Shown here: positions 9,317-19,576 of the stretch, piece after piece
Numbering within the stretch: the first letter of the stretch is position 1
Layout: each line of letters starts with the position of its first letter
Source of the DNA: Calliopum simillimum
Taxonomy: Eukaryota; Arthropoda; Insecta; Diptera; Lauxaniidae
DNA: 64,000 bases
Assembly: GCA_951812925.1 (NCBI GenBank)
Contig: OX638368.1
Span: 80,396,909-80,460,908, forward strand
Direction of reading: 5' to 3'
Program-made: the position numbers and the translations under genes
Notes under the pieces: generated by a model
The model's input: only the letters and a program-made list of their open reading frames with translations
Database searches by the model: none
Told to the model about the DNA's origin: nothing

Positions 9317-10806
9317 AAGGTATCGTTTCCGCACCATTTATTTTTTAAAAAAATCGGTTTTTTCGTATTTAAGAAAAACACAAACAGAAACCGGAAACGA
9401 AAGTAGCCACTCCAGATGTAATTTTTGATGCTTAATCCGATTCCGGTATTAGAATTGCTCTATTACGTCTGGACTTTGAGATATCCTTAGATATATGATT
9501 AAAGGACACCATTTTTTTTTTCCTATTTTTGAAGTTATATAACAAGATAAGGTAATATTATAACGTAAAATCTGGAATGACAGTTAATAGCCCTAGTTTT
9601 TTCCTTGAAAACTCAATCAAATTGATAAAGATATCTTTTTTTTTGTCGGAGATATCTTTGCCTAAAAAGTTACAAAAGTGCAAAAACACGATTTTTGGCT
9701 ATATTGGATGTTATATGCAGGACACACAAAATTTTTTTCGGAATTTCTGTTACCAGAAACATTTAGTACTTTCTTTTGGCTTTAAATTGAGCTATCAAAT
9801 GTTTATCTGCAATATTTCTCTGCAAAGTTATGTTAACTTTAAAATCACACCATCAAACTTAAAGCGAAAAATCTCGGTTTTCGGCTATATTTGAGGTTGT
9901 ATACAGTACGGACGAAATTCGTCTGCTCTTTTTTACTAATCGAAACATTTAAAACCATTCTTTATCTTCAAAATAAGCTATCAAGAGGTCTCTTGTGATT
10001 GTTTCCCACAAAGTTATGACCATTTAAAAATTACATTATGGAGTGCAAACTCACAGTGTACGAGTATTCCTTATATTGCTGCAACATGTTGTCTTAAAAT
10101 AGTCATAACTTTTTAGAAAACAATTACAAGAGACCACTTGTTAGCTCATTTTGAAGATAAAGAATGGTTTTAAATGCTTCGGTTGGTAAAAAAGAGCAGA
10201 CGAATTTCGTCCGTACTGTATACAACCTCAAATATAGCCGAAAACCGAGATTTTTCGCTTTAAGTTTCATGATGTGATTTTAAAGTTAACATAACTTTGC
10301 AGAGAAATATTGCAGATAAACATTTGATAGCTCAATTTAAAGCCAAAAAAAAGTACTAAATGTTTCTCGTAATAGAAATTCCCAAAAAAATTTTGTGTGT
10401 CCTGCATATAACATCCAATATAGCCAAAAATCGTGTTTTTGCACTTTTGTAACTTTTTAGGCAAAGATATCTCCGACAAAAAAAAAGATATCTTTATCAA
10501 TTTGATTGAGTTTTCAAGGAAAAAACTAGGGCTATTAACTGTCATTCCAGATTTTACGTTATAATATTACCTTATCTTGTTATATAACTTCAAAAATAGG
10601 AAAAAAAAAAATGGTGTCCTTTAATCATATATCTAAGGATATCTCAAAGTCCAGACGTAATAGAGCAATTCTAATACCGGAATCGGATTAAGCATCAAAA
10701 ATTACATCTGGAGTGGCTACTTTCGTTTCCGGTTTTTGTTTGTGTTTTTCTTAAATACGAAAAAACCGATTTTTTTAAAAAATAAATGGTGCGGAAACGA
10801 TACCTT
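9317..10806. mobile_element. 1.5-kb near-perfect hairpin element, copy 1
   Basis: AAGGTATCGTTTCCGCACC at 9317 is the reverse complement of the segment ending at 10806. The arms are about 730 bp each and almost identical, with a turn near 10062. The same protein-like strings read from both strands (9577-9894 plus, 10267-10545 minus) reflect the palindrome. A second copy at 13424-15660 is interrupted by a LINE. If transcribed, it would fold into a very long double-stranded RNA. Confidence 0.85.
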
Positions 10807-10829
10807 TTATATGTATGTATATATATTAG

Positions 10830-11735
10830 GGTGGGCCAAATTGTATGGACGAAATTTTATCGACCTCGGCTACCCCCCTATGTGAAAGTTCATTCAATTC
10901 TGTGAATATTTGCCCAAGGAACTATACCTCTGCGTTAAACTTTAGTTCGGCGCATTTTTGATCGAAAATTTTACCTTTTAGTAATTGTTTTTTTATTTTC
11001 ATACTAAATTTTAAAAATTTTTATAAAGACAAAAGTAATGTCATTATATGATTTGGCTGGTATTCTGTCAGTAATCAATTAAATTGGGTTCTGTTGACAT
11101 AAAAAGTTCACTTGATGGTGTGGAATTGATGCTATACATTTAAAAAAGTGATATGGGTGAAATAGCCGGTTATTATGACCGACTTTCAAAATAAACGATT
11201 CATATTTTTGGATGAATTTTTTTAAACAAAACACCAACCTAGGCTGAAAGTTCATTCAATTCTATGAATATTTGCCCCAGGAACCATACCTCTACGTTCA
11301 ACTTTAGTTCGGCGCATTTTCGATTGAAAATTCTACCTTGCGTTTAATATTTATTTTTATGCTTAATTTTCAAAATTCTTGTAGAGACAAAAGTAATATC
11401 ATTATATGTTTTTGCTGGTATTCTTACAGTAATCAGTAAAATTAGGTTCTGTTTTTACGAAAAGTTTACTTGATAGCGTGGAATTGATTACATTCATTCC
11501 AAAAAATTATATCGGTCAAATAACCGATTTCAAAATAAACGAGTCATATTTTTACATGGATTTTTGGTATATTGTTCTGTAAAATTAAAAATATAATCAA
11601 TTCCACGCTATCAAGTAAACTTTCCATAAAAAGAGAACCCAATTTTTTGATTGCTGACAGAATACCATCCAAAACATATTACGATATTACTTTTGTCTCT
11701 ACAAGAATTTTGAAAATTAAGCATAAAAATAAATA
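10830..11735. mobile_element. Foldback element with AGGGTGGGCC end, truncated copy
   Basis: It begins at AGGGTGGGCCAAATTG (about 10830). A direct duplication is present: the block starting GAAAGTTCATTCAATTCT recurs about 360 bp later (near 10880 and 11240). The segment 11345-11490 pairs with 11590-11735. The right arm is cut off where the mariner element begins. Another copy of the family is split around the gypsy element at 22002-36329, and that copy keeps the opposite terminus (36330-36455). Confidence 0.7.
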
Positions 11736-13039
11736 AAGGGTGTTTTTTTTAGAGGTTTGTTTTTCGAATAGAGATAAAACTGGCATTTTGTGGTCAAATC
11801 TGGCAACTCTAATGTCATTTATGTTCAGTTTGGTTTGCCATTTCATCATGAACAGGTTGACAAAAGAACAACGCTTGCAAATCGTGCAAATTTATTTCGA
11901 AAATAATGGTTCAGTTCGCGAAGTTTACCGCAAGCTCCGTCCATTTTATGGTCGACATAATCGTCCATCAGAGCAATTAATTCGGTTAACCATGGATCGT
12001 TTTCGCACTACGTTTACTCTATGTGATAATACGCATCCGCAGAGACGTCGAACAGTGCGCACCGAAGAAACAATTGCCGCTGTAGAGCAAAATGTTGAAG
12101 AGGACCCGAATGAATCGATTCGCCACCGTGCACAGCAATTGGAGCTTTGTCCATCAACTTTATGGAAGATTTTGCGCAAAGATCTTGGCTTGCGACCTTA
12201 CAAGATTCAGCTTGTGCAAGAATTAAAGCCGCGAGACCATGCAATGCGTCGTGATTTTGGTGTATGGGCCGAAAATGAGATTGATCTCGATGCTGATTTT
12301 CATCGCAAAATTTTGTTCAGTGATGAGGCTCATTTTTGGTTGAATGGCTACGTCAACAAGCAAAATTGCCGCATTTGGAGTGAAGAGAATCCACATGAGA
12401 CCCTTGAGACGCCATTACATCCACAAAAACTGACTGTTTGGTGTGCTCTATGGGCTGGTGGAGTCATTGGGCCATACTTCTTCCGAAATAATGCTGGAGA
12501 GTCAGTTACCGTTAATGGAGACCGGTATAGAGCCATGATAACCGACTATTTTGTTCCCGAATTGGATGGCATGAATGTGGATGAGTTGTGGTTCCAACAA
12601 GACGGCGCTACATGCCACACAGCGCACGTCACAATCGATTTGTTGAAGGAAACATTCGATGAGCGCATAATTTCGCGGAATGGACCTGTCAATTGGCCAC
12701 CAAGATCGTGTGATTTGACACCATTGGATTATTTTCTTTGGGGATATGTGAAGTCGCTCGTCTACGCCAACAAACCAGAAACGTTAGGGGACTTGGAAGC
12801 CAACATTCCTGGCGTTATTGCCGACATACGGCCCCATATGCTCGAAAAAGTGGTTGAAAATTGGACCTGTAGAATTGGCTTTATTCGAGCCAGCCGCGGC
12901 GGCCACATGCCCGAAATCATATTTAAACATTAATAGCATAAAATTATCCTTCCAATAAAGCCAAATTGATGGACATTAAAACGATTTTCTTGTGTTTTAT
13001 TTCAATTCGAAGTTTTATACCTCTAAAAAAAACACCCTT
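11736..13039 (+). mobile_element. Complete mariner-type transposon at a TA target
   Basis: Inverted termini AAGGGTGTTTTTTTTAGAGG at 11736 and the complementary CCTCTAAAAAAAACACCCTT ending at 13039 are flanked by TA on both sides (11734-11735, 13040-13041), as expected of the IS630/Tc1/mariner superfamily. The 1304-bp element contains one uninterrupted transposase gene and little else, so it looks young and may be competent. It inserted inside or at the border of the degraded AGGGTGGGCC foldback. Confidence 0.92.
11848..12933 (+). CDS. Mariner-type DDD transposase, intact
   Basis: This 361-residue transposase cuts and pastes the surrounding element. The start is taken at ATG 11848 (MNRLTKEQRLQIV), which opens an N-terminal helix-turn-helix region; the frame is open further upstream, but that part covers the terminal repeat. 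A second HTH-like segment (ELCPSTLWKILRKDLG) lies near residues 106-121. The catalytic triad is D159 (ILFSDEAHFW), D252 (WFQQDGATCHTA) and D289 (RSCDLTPLDYFLWG). By my count 36 residues separate the last two, not the 34 of classical mariner. There is no stop or frameshift. An AATAAA signal follows the stop at about 12954. The element's termini serve as its substrate. Function is confident; subfamily is not assigned. Confidence 0.93.
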   Translation: MNRLTKEQRLQIVQIYFENNGSVREVYRKLRPFYGRHNRPSEQLIRLTMDRFRTTFTLCDNTHPQRRRTVRTEETIAAVEQNVEEDPNESIRHRAQQLELCPSTLWKILRKDLGLRPYKIQLVQELKPRDHAMRRDFGVWAENEIDLDADFHRKILFSDEAHFWLNGYVNKQNCRIWSEENPHETLETPLHPQKLTVWCALWAGGVIGPYFFRNNAGESVTVNGDRYRAMITDYFVPELDGMNVDELWFQQDGATCHTAHVTIDLLKETFDERIISRNGPVNWPPRSCDLTPLDYFLWGYVKSLVYANKPETLGDLEANIPGVIADIRPHMLEKVVENWTCRIGFIRASRGGHMPEIIFKH

Positions 13040-13041
13040 TA

Positions 13042-13192
13042 TGTTGTAATTTGGTAGGTGTAGAAAATTTTCATTTTTTTTGATTATATGTGTTTCCTGT
13101 AAGGCAATGATGTCAGGATTGTGTCGTGATACCAGAATTTCCAGACCATATTTATTATTGATAAATCCCTGAATGTTCCATTGTAAAAGTGT
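13042..13192 (-). pseudogene. LINE endonuclease N-terminal fragment
   Basis: The minus strand reads LLQWNIQGFINNKYGLEIL, then a HNPDIIALQETHI segment and a short continuation. This is the start of the APE-type endonuclease of Jockey-like LINE ORF2, with the Asn of WNI and the Glu of LQET both preserved. The frame is lost at the mariner boundary. The adjoining 13200-13420 may be its upstream (ORF1/leader) region but gave no recognisable motif. Confidence 0.75.
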
Positions 13193-13423
13193 AAGTCATA
13201 AGTCATCGGAGAAACCGATGCAAAATTAATAATCGAAAGAATTTTATAATTGTATTATTGAATAATTAAATACATAAAGGAAATTCTATAAAACGTATAA
13301 ATCAAATTGGAAAAAAAACAATAAAATAAATTTTGTAACTAAGAGTTGATTGTCTTTTAGTCTGACCCTGGACACCACTGAGCTTACCTCAGCCCTAGAC
13401 AAAAACAATCGTTACAATTTATA

Positions 13424-15660
13424 TATATAAAAGGTATCGTTTCCGCACCATCCATTTTAAAAAAAAAAAAACGGTTTTTTCGTATTTAAGAAAAACACAA
13501 AGAAAAATCGGAAACAGCAATAGTCATTCCAGATGTGATTTTTAATGCTTAATCCGAACCCGTTCTTAGAATTGCTCTTTTACCTCTGGACTTTGAGATA
13601 TCCTTACATAAAAGTTTAAAGGACACCACTTTTTTCCTTTAGGGTAAATGCAGATCTAGAGAAAATTAGCAAATGGTCTGCGCTGAATAAACTGTCCTTA
13701 AATCCACAGAAGTCACTTGTGTTGCCTATATTTAAAACATGCTTTCCTGTCGAAGAGTTACCAGATATTTTATTGAGCGATAAGAAATTGAAATTTGTGA
13801 ACAAAGCCACTAACCTCGGGTTCGTGCTGAATTGTGGCTTGACTTGTGAGGACCATGTCAATTCTGTTATTAGAAAAGTCTACTACACTTTACGTAACCT
13901 AAAAATGTCTTCCGCGTTTGTACCTATGGAAACAAGAAAACGCCTTGCACTGCAGTTGATTATTCCATTAATAACTTACTCTGAAGTCGTATTTAGCCGG
14001 CTAGATTCACGATCACTTCACAAATTACAGGTTGTGTATAATAACGTCACCCGTTACGTATTTGGTCTTAGGAGATTTGATCATACCTCAACGTTCAGTA
14101 AACGTATCTTGAATTGTAGTATAGTGGATTACATCAATGTCAGAAATCTTATATTTTTGCATAAAATAATTTTTACAAAAACTCCGGACTATTTATATAA
14201 AAAAATCAATTTCTGTCAGTCATCAAGAACCTGCAACATTATCCTTCCGTCATTCAAGTATTTATGTTCGTCTAGAATGTTTTTTGTTAGCACAATTCGT
14301 CTGTGGAACTCATTACCTCGTGAGTTCAAATGTATTAGTAATGGCAGAAGATTTAGGCAATTGATTTTTCACCACTTTTCTTAACTTTTTTTTTTTTTTT
14401 TTTTTTTTTTCGGTAAATGTAATTTCTAACTCAAATGAATGTATTTACTAAGTATATATTTTCTATTGTATGTATTAAGTAAGTTCATATCTTTTCTATG
14501 ATTGTATGTTTTCTTTTAATTGTCATTTGTAAGTCAAATGTCTTCTTATTTAATTATGTATGTTTTTATTATTATACTAAGTTCATCTTTTTAATATGAT
14601 TGTATGTTAAGACTGAATTAAATTCTGTTCGTGATGTACATAATTGACTATTGATTGCATTTAAAAGAACTATTCTTATATGCTAATATATCTAATAAAT
14701 AAATGAAAAAATGAAAATATAACAAGATCAGGAATATTCAGCCGTAAAATCTGGTATGACAGTTAATACCCCCAGCTTTTTTCTTGAAAACTCAATCAAA
14801 CCGATAACGATATCTTTTTTTTTGTCGGAGATATCTTTACCTAAAAAATTAAAAAAAGTGCAAAAACACGATTTTTGGATATATTGGATGTTATATGCAG
14901 GACACAGAAAAATTTTCTGTGAATTTCTATTACCAGAAGCATTTGGTACTTTCTTTTGGCATTAAGTTTAACTATAGAATGTTCATCTACAACATTTCTC
15001 TGCAAAGTTATGTTAACTTTAAAATCACACCATGAAACTCAAAGCGAAATAGCTCGTTTTTCGGCTATATTTGAGGTTGTATACAGTACGGACGAAATTC
15101 GTCAGCTCTTTTTTACTAACCGACACACTTAAAACCATTCTGTGTCTTCAAAATCAGCTATCAAGTGGTCTCCTGTGATTGTTTTCTACAAAGTTATGAC
15201 CATTTAAAAATTACATTATGGAGTGCACTCACAGGGGTGTCACTAAAATATAGTGTACGAGTATTCCTTACATTGCTGCATCATGTCGTCTTAAAATTGT
15301 CATAACTTTGTAGAAAATAATCGAAGGAGACCACTTCGTAGCTCATTTTGGAGATAAAGAGTTAGTACAAAAGAGTAGACGAATTTCGTTCGTACTGTAT
15401 ACAACCTCAAATATAGCCGAAAACCGAGATATTTCGCTTTGAGTTTCATGGTGTGATTTTAAAGTTAACATAACTTTGCAGAGAAATGTTGCAGATGAAC
15501 ATTCTATAGTTAAACTTAAAGCCAAAAGAAAGAACCAAATGCTTCTGGTAATAGAAATTCACAGAAAAATTTTGTGTGTCCTGCATATAACATCCAATAT
15601 ATCAAAAAATCGTGTTTTTGCACTTTTTTAATTTTTTAGGTAAAGATATCTCCGACAAAA
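13424..15660. mobile_element. Hairpin element, copy 2, interrupted by a LINE
   Basis: From 13424 the sequence repeats the 9317 element (AAAGGTATCGTTTCCGCACC) as far as about 13640, is broken by 13641-14715, then resumes at 14716 (AAATATAACAAGATC) and runs through the turn near 15240 into the second arm. That arm breaks off at about 15660, where gypsy pol sequence follows. The arms have diverged more than in copy 1, consistent with an older insertion. Confidence 0.8.
13641..14384 (+). pseudogene. 5'-truncated LINE: C-terminal reverse transcriptase region
   Basis: The frame is open from the insertion junction at 13641 to TAA at 14382-14384, about 247 codons. It reads from the post-catalytic helix (VNADLEKISKWSALNKLSLN, then the NPQKS motif) through the thumb to the C-terminal STIRLWNSLPREF motif typical of Jockey/R1-like ORF2. 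The palm with the FADD box is absent, as expected for a 5'-truncated retro-insertion. A T-rich and then AT-rich 3' region follows, ending in AATAAATAAATG repeats at about 14695-14715, where the host hairpin resumes. The frame has no stop, so the insertion may be recent, but it cannot be functional alone. Confidence 0.85.
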
Positions 15661-15666
15661 AAAAAG

Positions 15667-15810
15667 TCCGAACTCAAAAGTCTGAAATTCATTGAACAGT
15701 GTAATCAAATAGAGCAGTGGCTAAAATATGGAATAATTGAGGAATCAGAATCCGAATTCAGTAGTGCAGTCGTTCTAGTAAAAAAACGTGACGGTACTCC
15801 GAGATTATAG
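15667..15810 (+). pseudogene. Ty3/gypsy reverse transcriptase scrap
   Basis: Forty-seven codons read the N-terminal part of a gypsy RT: an FIEQCNQIEQWLKYGIIEES segment, then SSAVVLVKKRDGTPRL, ending at TAG where the usual CxDYR motif should follow. The same region of the 22-kb gypsy element (SPYASAIVLVKKKNGD) is related but different, so this is another family. It is fused directly to the broken hairpin arm. Confidence 0.85.
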
Positions 15811-16394
15811 CCGGAGAGCCAGCGCTTAAAAACAACTTTGCGTTTCTAAAAGCTGGTTTTGTTACAGTTGGTTATAGTAATTGTGTGCACCAATAAACTG
15901 TCGGTCAGTCAAGCGAACTGTAGAACAGGAGGCTGATATATGGTCTCAAACATGTCATAATTTCGATTTTGATCAAATTAATTTCTAAAGGCTGAAAATT
16001 GTTATACAGATTGTATAATGCATATAAAAAACAATTTTGTCGGTCAGTCAGTTAAACGTTAAAACAAGGCTGGTCAGCAGCCCCGTGAAAGTCAAAACGC
16101 TTTTTTATTCACGTGGGAGGCATCTTACGAAAAAAGAGTACATGGCATAAAATGCTTAAAATCGTTCAAGGAATACGTGTGATTTTTTTTTAATTTTTTT
16201 TTTTTTTTCTGAAAATTTTTTAAAAAATTACGTTTTTTACTCAAGATTTTTCCAAATTAAAAAATTGAAATTAAAAAAACGTATAAAATGCTACAAGAAT
16301 CCGAAAACAAAATCTAGTAACGGTGGTATCTTTGGCCTGACCAAACACTAAATACCCTACAATGCATTTCAAGTATATTATTAAACACTTAGTT
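15811..16394. other. Unassigned; one weak tandem duplication
   Basis: The motif TGTCGGTCAGTCA occurs at about 15899 and 16038 with similar flanks, a loose 140-bp duplication. The region 16140-16320 shares phrases (ACGTGTGATTTTTTTT, TTTACTCAAGATTTT) with the hairpin element near 36950-37060. No gene was seen. Confidence 0.5.
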
Positions 16395-17095
16395 GATAAA
16401 AACTATGCAATATTCTTGTACATTTGTTTTGAGTGTTTGAGTAAAACTCGGTTAGGTTTTCTTAAAAAAATCTTTCAATATAGCATTTCAAAATTTTTGC
16501 TTATATGGGAGGTGCCACACCCTCTTGTCCGAATTCGCTTAGTTTTATCTCAGAGCTTGCATTTATTGATTTGAGTATTTGAGCGCAATTTGGTTGGGTT
16601 ATCTTAAAAAACGCCTTCAGTATAAAATTTTGCCTATATGGGAGATACCACGCCCTCTTGTCCGAATTCGCCTAGTTTTTACTCAGAGCTTGCATTTATT
16701 GATTTGAGTATTTGAGTGCAATTTAGTTCGGTTATCTCAAAAAACGCTTTCAGTATAACATTTTGAAACTTTTGTTTATATGGGAGGTGCCACGCCCTCT
16801 AGTCCGAATTCGCCTAGTTTTTACTCAGAGTTTGCACTTACTATCTCTAGTATTTATGTGTATTTTGTTATTGCAAATAATGCTCCTATTATTTCATTTT
16901 GAATATATTTTTTGTATGGGCGGTAGGCGTGTCCGTTGGCCGATTTCGGTCATTTTTAATCCCACGAGCTAACTTTTACGACAGAATCAGAATACCAAAT
17001 TTCATTGAATTATGTTGCTCAGCCAGCCAGCCAGACAGACGGACATGGCTATATCGACTAAGGAGGTGACGCTGATCAAAAATATATATTATTAT
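16395..17095. repeat. Fly-type intron tandem repeats and terminal motif
   Basis: Units of about 130-140 bp recur from about 16395 to 16850, each with GCCACRCCCTCTTGTCCGAA and CTCAGAGCTTGCATTTATTG. They are followed by TGTATGGGCGGTAGGCGTG, ACCAAATTTCATTGAATTA and CAGACGGACATGGCTATATC ending near 17060. Similar text is widespread in fly introns; I know it as a repeat signature, not a gene. Confidence 0.75.
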
Positions 17096-17230
17096 TATTT
17101 CTGTATAGTTAAAAAAATAACTGTTACATTTAAAATTTTGTACAGCATAGTATTAGTTAGAATTAGTTAGTATTAGTTAGAATTTTTGTGATTATTTGTT
17201 AATTTAAATATTTTTATTGGTTTTATTATA

Positions 17231-17280
17231 TTCAGCTTCCTGATGATGAGTTGCAGTGTCAACTCGAAATATTGAAGACA
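17231..17280 (+). ncRNA. Second hammerhead-like motif
   Basis: Stem I is CTTC (17236-17239) with GAAG (17274-17277). CTGATGA is at 17240-17246, then one extra T, a six-pair helix II GAGTTG/CAACTC (17248-17253, 17260-17265) with loop CAGTGT, GAA at 17266-17268, a two-pair palindromic helix III ATAT (17269-17272) and cleavage residue T17273. The layout matches the array ribozymes in stem I length and helix III size. The extra T between CTGATGA and helix II departs from the consensus and may reduce or abolish activity. An AATAAA follows at about 17284, suggesting the 3' end of some element. Confidence 0.55.
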
Positions 17281-17371
17281 CACAATAAATATACTTCAAA
17301 AATTATAAAAAAATAAATTTTTGTTTTATATTTTGTTTTATGACCTGGAGCCAGCTAAACAACTCTTATTA

Positions 17372-18480
17372 CCCAGTGTGCCAAACGGACTCGTTTCGGA
17401 TCCGTAACGGGTTCATATTTTCGTTCTTTTTATCCGTTACGGAATCCGTTACGTATCCGTTACTGATCCGTTTGCGGGAAGGATTCCTAAAAAAAAAACG
17501 AATCGTTTTTTCTTCTTTTATGGATCCGTTTCGAACCTGTAACGTACATCAAAAACGAATTCAAAACGGATTCGCTTTTAATAATGTTAATGTTGCTTAT
17601 AAAAAAAAAAAGAAAACAGGGTGAAGCGCTTATTTTTAATTAAAAAAAAAAAAACAAAATAACAAAAAAAAAAAAAAATTACTAGCCCGGCCGTGAGTCG
17701 AACTCAGGCTCCCGGGGTATTACTCTTTCATACAAGAGACGTTAGACAACTAGGCTATTGGCCGATATGATTACTTAACTGATGTAGACTTATTTGATGT
17801 TGAGATTTAAAGTTTGTATATTAAACAAATTTCTGTTGTTTTTTTATAAGTATTCTGTGTTGTTTTTCTTCCCTTCTTTTGATAAAAAATGTTATATACT
17901 CAAATTTGGAATCAAAAACATTTTTTCAAACAGAGTTTGAAAAGTTTACAAACAATCATACGCAATAAAATAAAAAGAAAAAAAAAAATCAAATCAAAAA
18001 TATTTTTTTTATCATAAAAATTAAATAAAGCAAATCCGTTTTGAGTTCGTATTTGAAGAATTTACGGAATCGAAATGGATTTGCTCAGGTTCGAATCCTA
18101 CCAGAGGTGGATTTTTACCCTTTGTTTTTCTTCCTTTTTTTTCTTTTTATTATTTTTTAATTGCTAATAGGCGCATCAAAACGGTTTTTTTCTGTAAATA
18201 TACAGCATTAACATATTTAAAAGCAAATCCGTTTTGAATTCGTTTTTACATAAGTTTCGGATTCGGAACGGGCCCGCACTGCGGAATTTAATTTTTTTTT
18301 ATTCGCTAATAAGCGCTTCAAAATGTTTTTTTTTTTTATCTAAACAAAGCGTTTTGAATTCGTTTTTGATGTACGTTACGTGTTCGAAATGGATCCGTTA
18401 CCGCGGATTACGTTTTTTATACCTTTATGAACTCGTAAAGTATTCGAAACGGATCTTCATCCGTTTTTGTGCACATTGGG
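17372..18480. mobile_element. 1.1-kb TIR element with ACGGATCCGT motifs (copy 1)
   Basis: Ends are CCCAGTGTGCCAAACGG (17372) and CCGTTTTTGTGCACATTGGG (to 18480), an imperfect inverted pair. The subterminal regions on both sides are rich in CGGATCCGTTACG-like words that can pair with each other. It has no transposase. It carries a tRNA-like block on the minus strand (17684-17765) and a GGTTCGAATCC B-box on the plus strand near 18091-18101. Complete relatives lie at 33676-34778 and 34958-36051. The frames called here are spurious. Confidence 0.85.
17684..17765 (-). other. tRNA-like sequence (pol III A and B boxes) in the TIR element
   Basis: On the minus strand TAGCCTAGTTGTCTAACG (17740-17757) resembles an A box and D arm, and GAGTTCGACTCAC (17693-17705) a B box and T arm. 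Between them a CTCTT...AAGAG hairpin sits where an anticodon arm would be. Acceptor pairing is poor, so it is not a functional tRNA gene. It looks like a SINE head absorbed into the element. Copies with the B box GAGTTCGACTCCC are at 33982-34064 and 35263-35345. Confidence 0.6.
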
Positions 18481-19113
18481 TTTGTATATTAAACAAATTT
18501 CTGTTGTTTTTTTATAAGTATTCTGTGTTGTTTTTCTTCTTGGAATCAAAAACATTTTTTCAAACAGAGTTTGAAAAGTTGACAAAAAACCATACGCAAT
18601 AAAATAAAAAGAAAAAAAAAAAACAAATCAAAAATTTTTTTTTTATCATAAAAATTAAATAAAGCAAATCCGTTTTGAGTTCGTATTTGAAGTATTTACG
18701 GAATCGAAACGGATTTGCCCAGGTTCGAATCCTACCAGAGGTGGATTTTTACCCTTTATTTTTCTTCCTTTTTTTTCTTTTTATTATTTTTTAATTGCTA
18801 ATAGGCGCATCAAAACGGTTTTTTTCTGTAAATATACAGCATTAACATATTTAAAAAAAATCCGTTTTGAATTCGTTTTTACATAAGTTTCGGATTCCAA
18901 ACGGGCCCGCACTGCGGAATTTAATTTTTTTTTGATTCGCTAATAAGCGCTTCAAAATGTTTTTTTTTTTATCTAAACAAAGCGTTTTGAATTCGTTTTT
19001 GATGTACGTTACGGGTTCGAAATGGATCCGTTACCGCGGATTACGTTTTTTATACCTTTATGAACTCGTAATGGATTCGAAACGGATCCTCATCCGTTTT
19101 TGTGCACATTGGG
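18481..19113. mobile_element. Partial tandem copy of the 1.1-kb TIR element
   Basis: Directly after copy 1, the sequence restarts inside the element (TTTGTATATTAAACAAATTT, equivalent to about 17813) and continues to a second right end at 19111-19113, with a small internal deletion. The left end and the tRNA-like block are missing; the plus-strand B box is present at about 18722. The unit thus has one left end and two right ends. Confidence 0.85.
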
Positions 19114-19574
19114 TATTTATATTAAAAAGGTCGCTAGAACTTCTAACATATTTTTTTAATTTTCCTGACTTTTGGGTGCTAACTTAACGTAGCCGGAGCT
19201 GTGGTATTGCTTATTGAGTCGGCGTGTAAGATACTTTTTTTTCTTATTATTGTACCTGAAAACTTACTTTACATAGCAATTATACGAATAAAATGCAAAA
19301 ACTTCAACTGAATTTAAAATAATGGTAATTTTACGTTGTGCTTAAGGTAAGTACAAATGTTGCGTCCGTATTCCAAAAACATCATTTTTTATTACCATTA
19401 GTGTATGAGCGGTCATAAGTGATCGAAACATTTCTTAGCGTGACAGCAACACAAATTTGCTCAATATCGCCACAGCGTTCGAGCATATTTGGGGTTATCC
19501 CCTAAAGTGTTAGCTTTTTTTTTTAAAAAAAAACCAAGTAAACCAATATCATATTTAATAAAGGGATCAACATA
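19114..19574. other. Unassigned AT-rich sequence
   Basis: No repeats, frames or motifs were recognised apart from short homopolymers. Confidence 0.5.
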
Positions 19575-19576
19575 TA

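Noticed and set aside
9577..10545. Matching peptides on opposite strands (about 92-105 codons)
   Set aside because: They arise because the DNA is palindromic; AT-rich, no domain, and the related copy at 14756 is disrupted.
17684..17765. A functional tRNA gene
   Set aside because: A and B boxes are recognisable, but acceptor and D-stem pairing fail and the block is repeated inside a transposable element.
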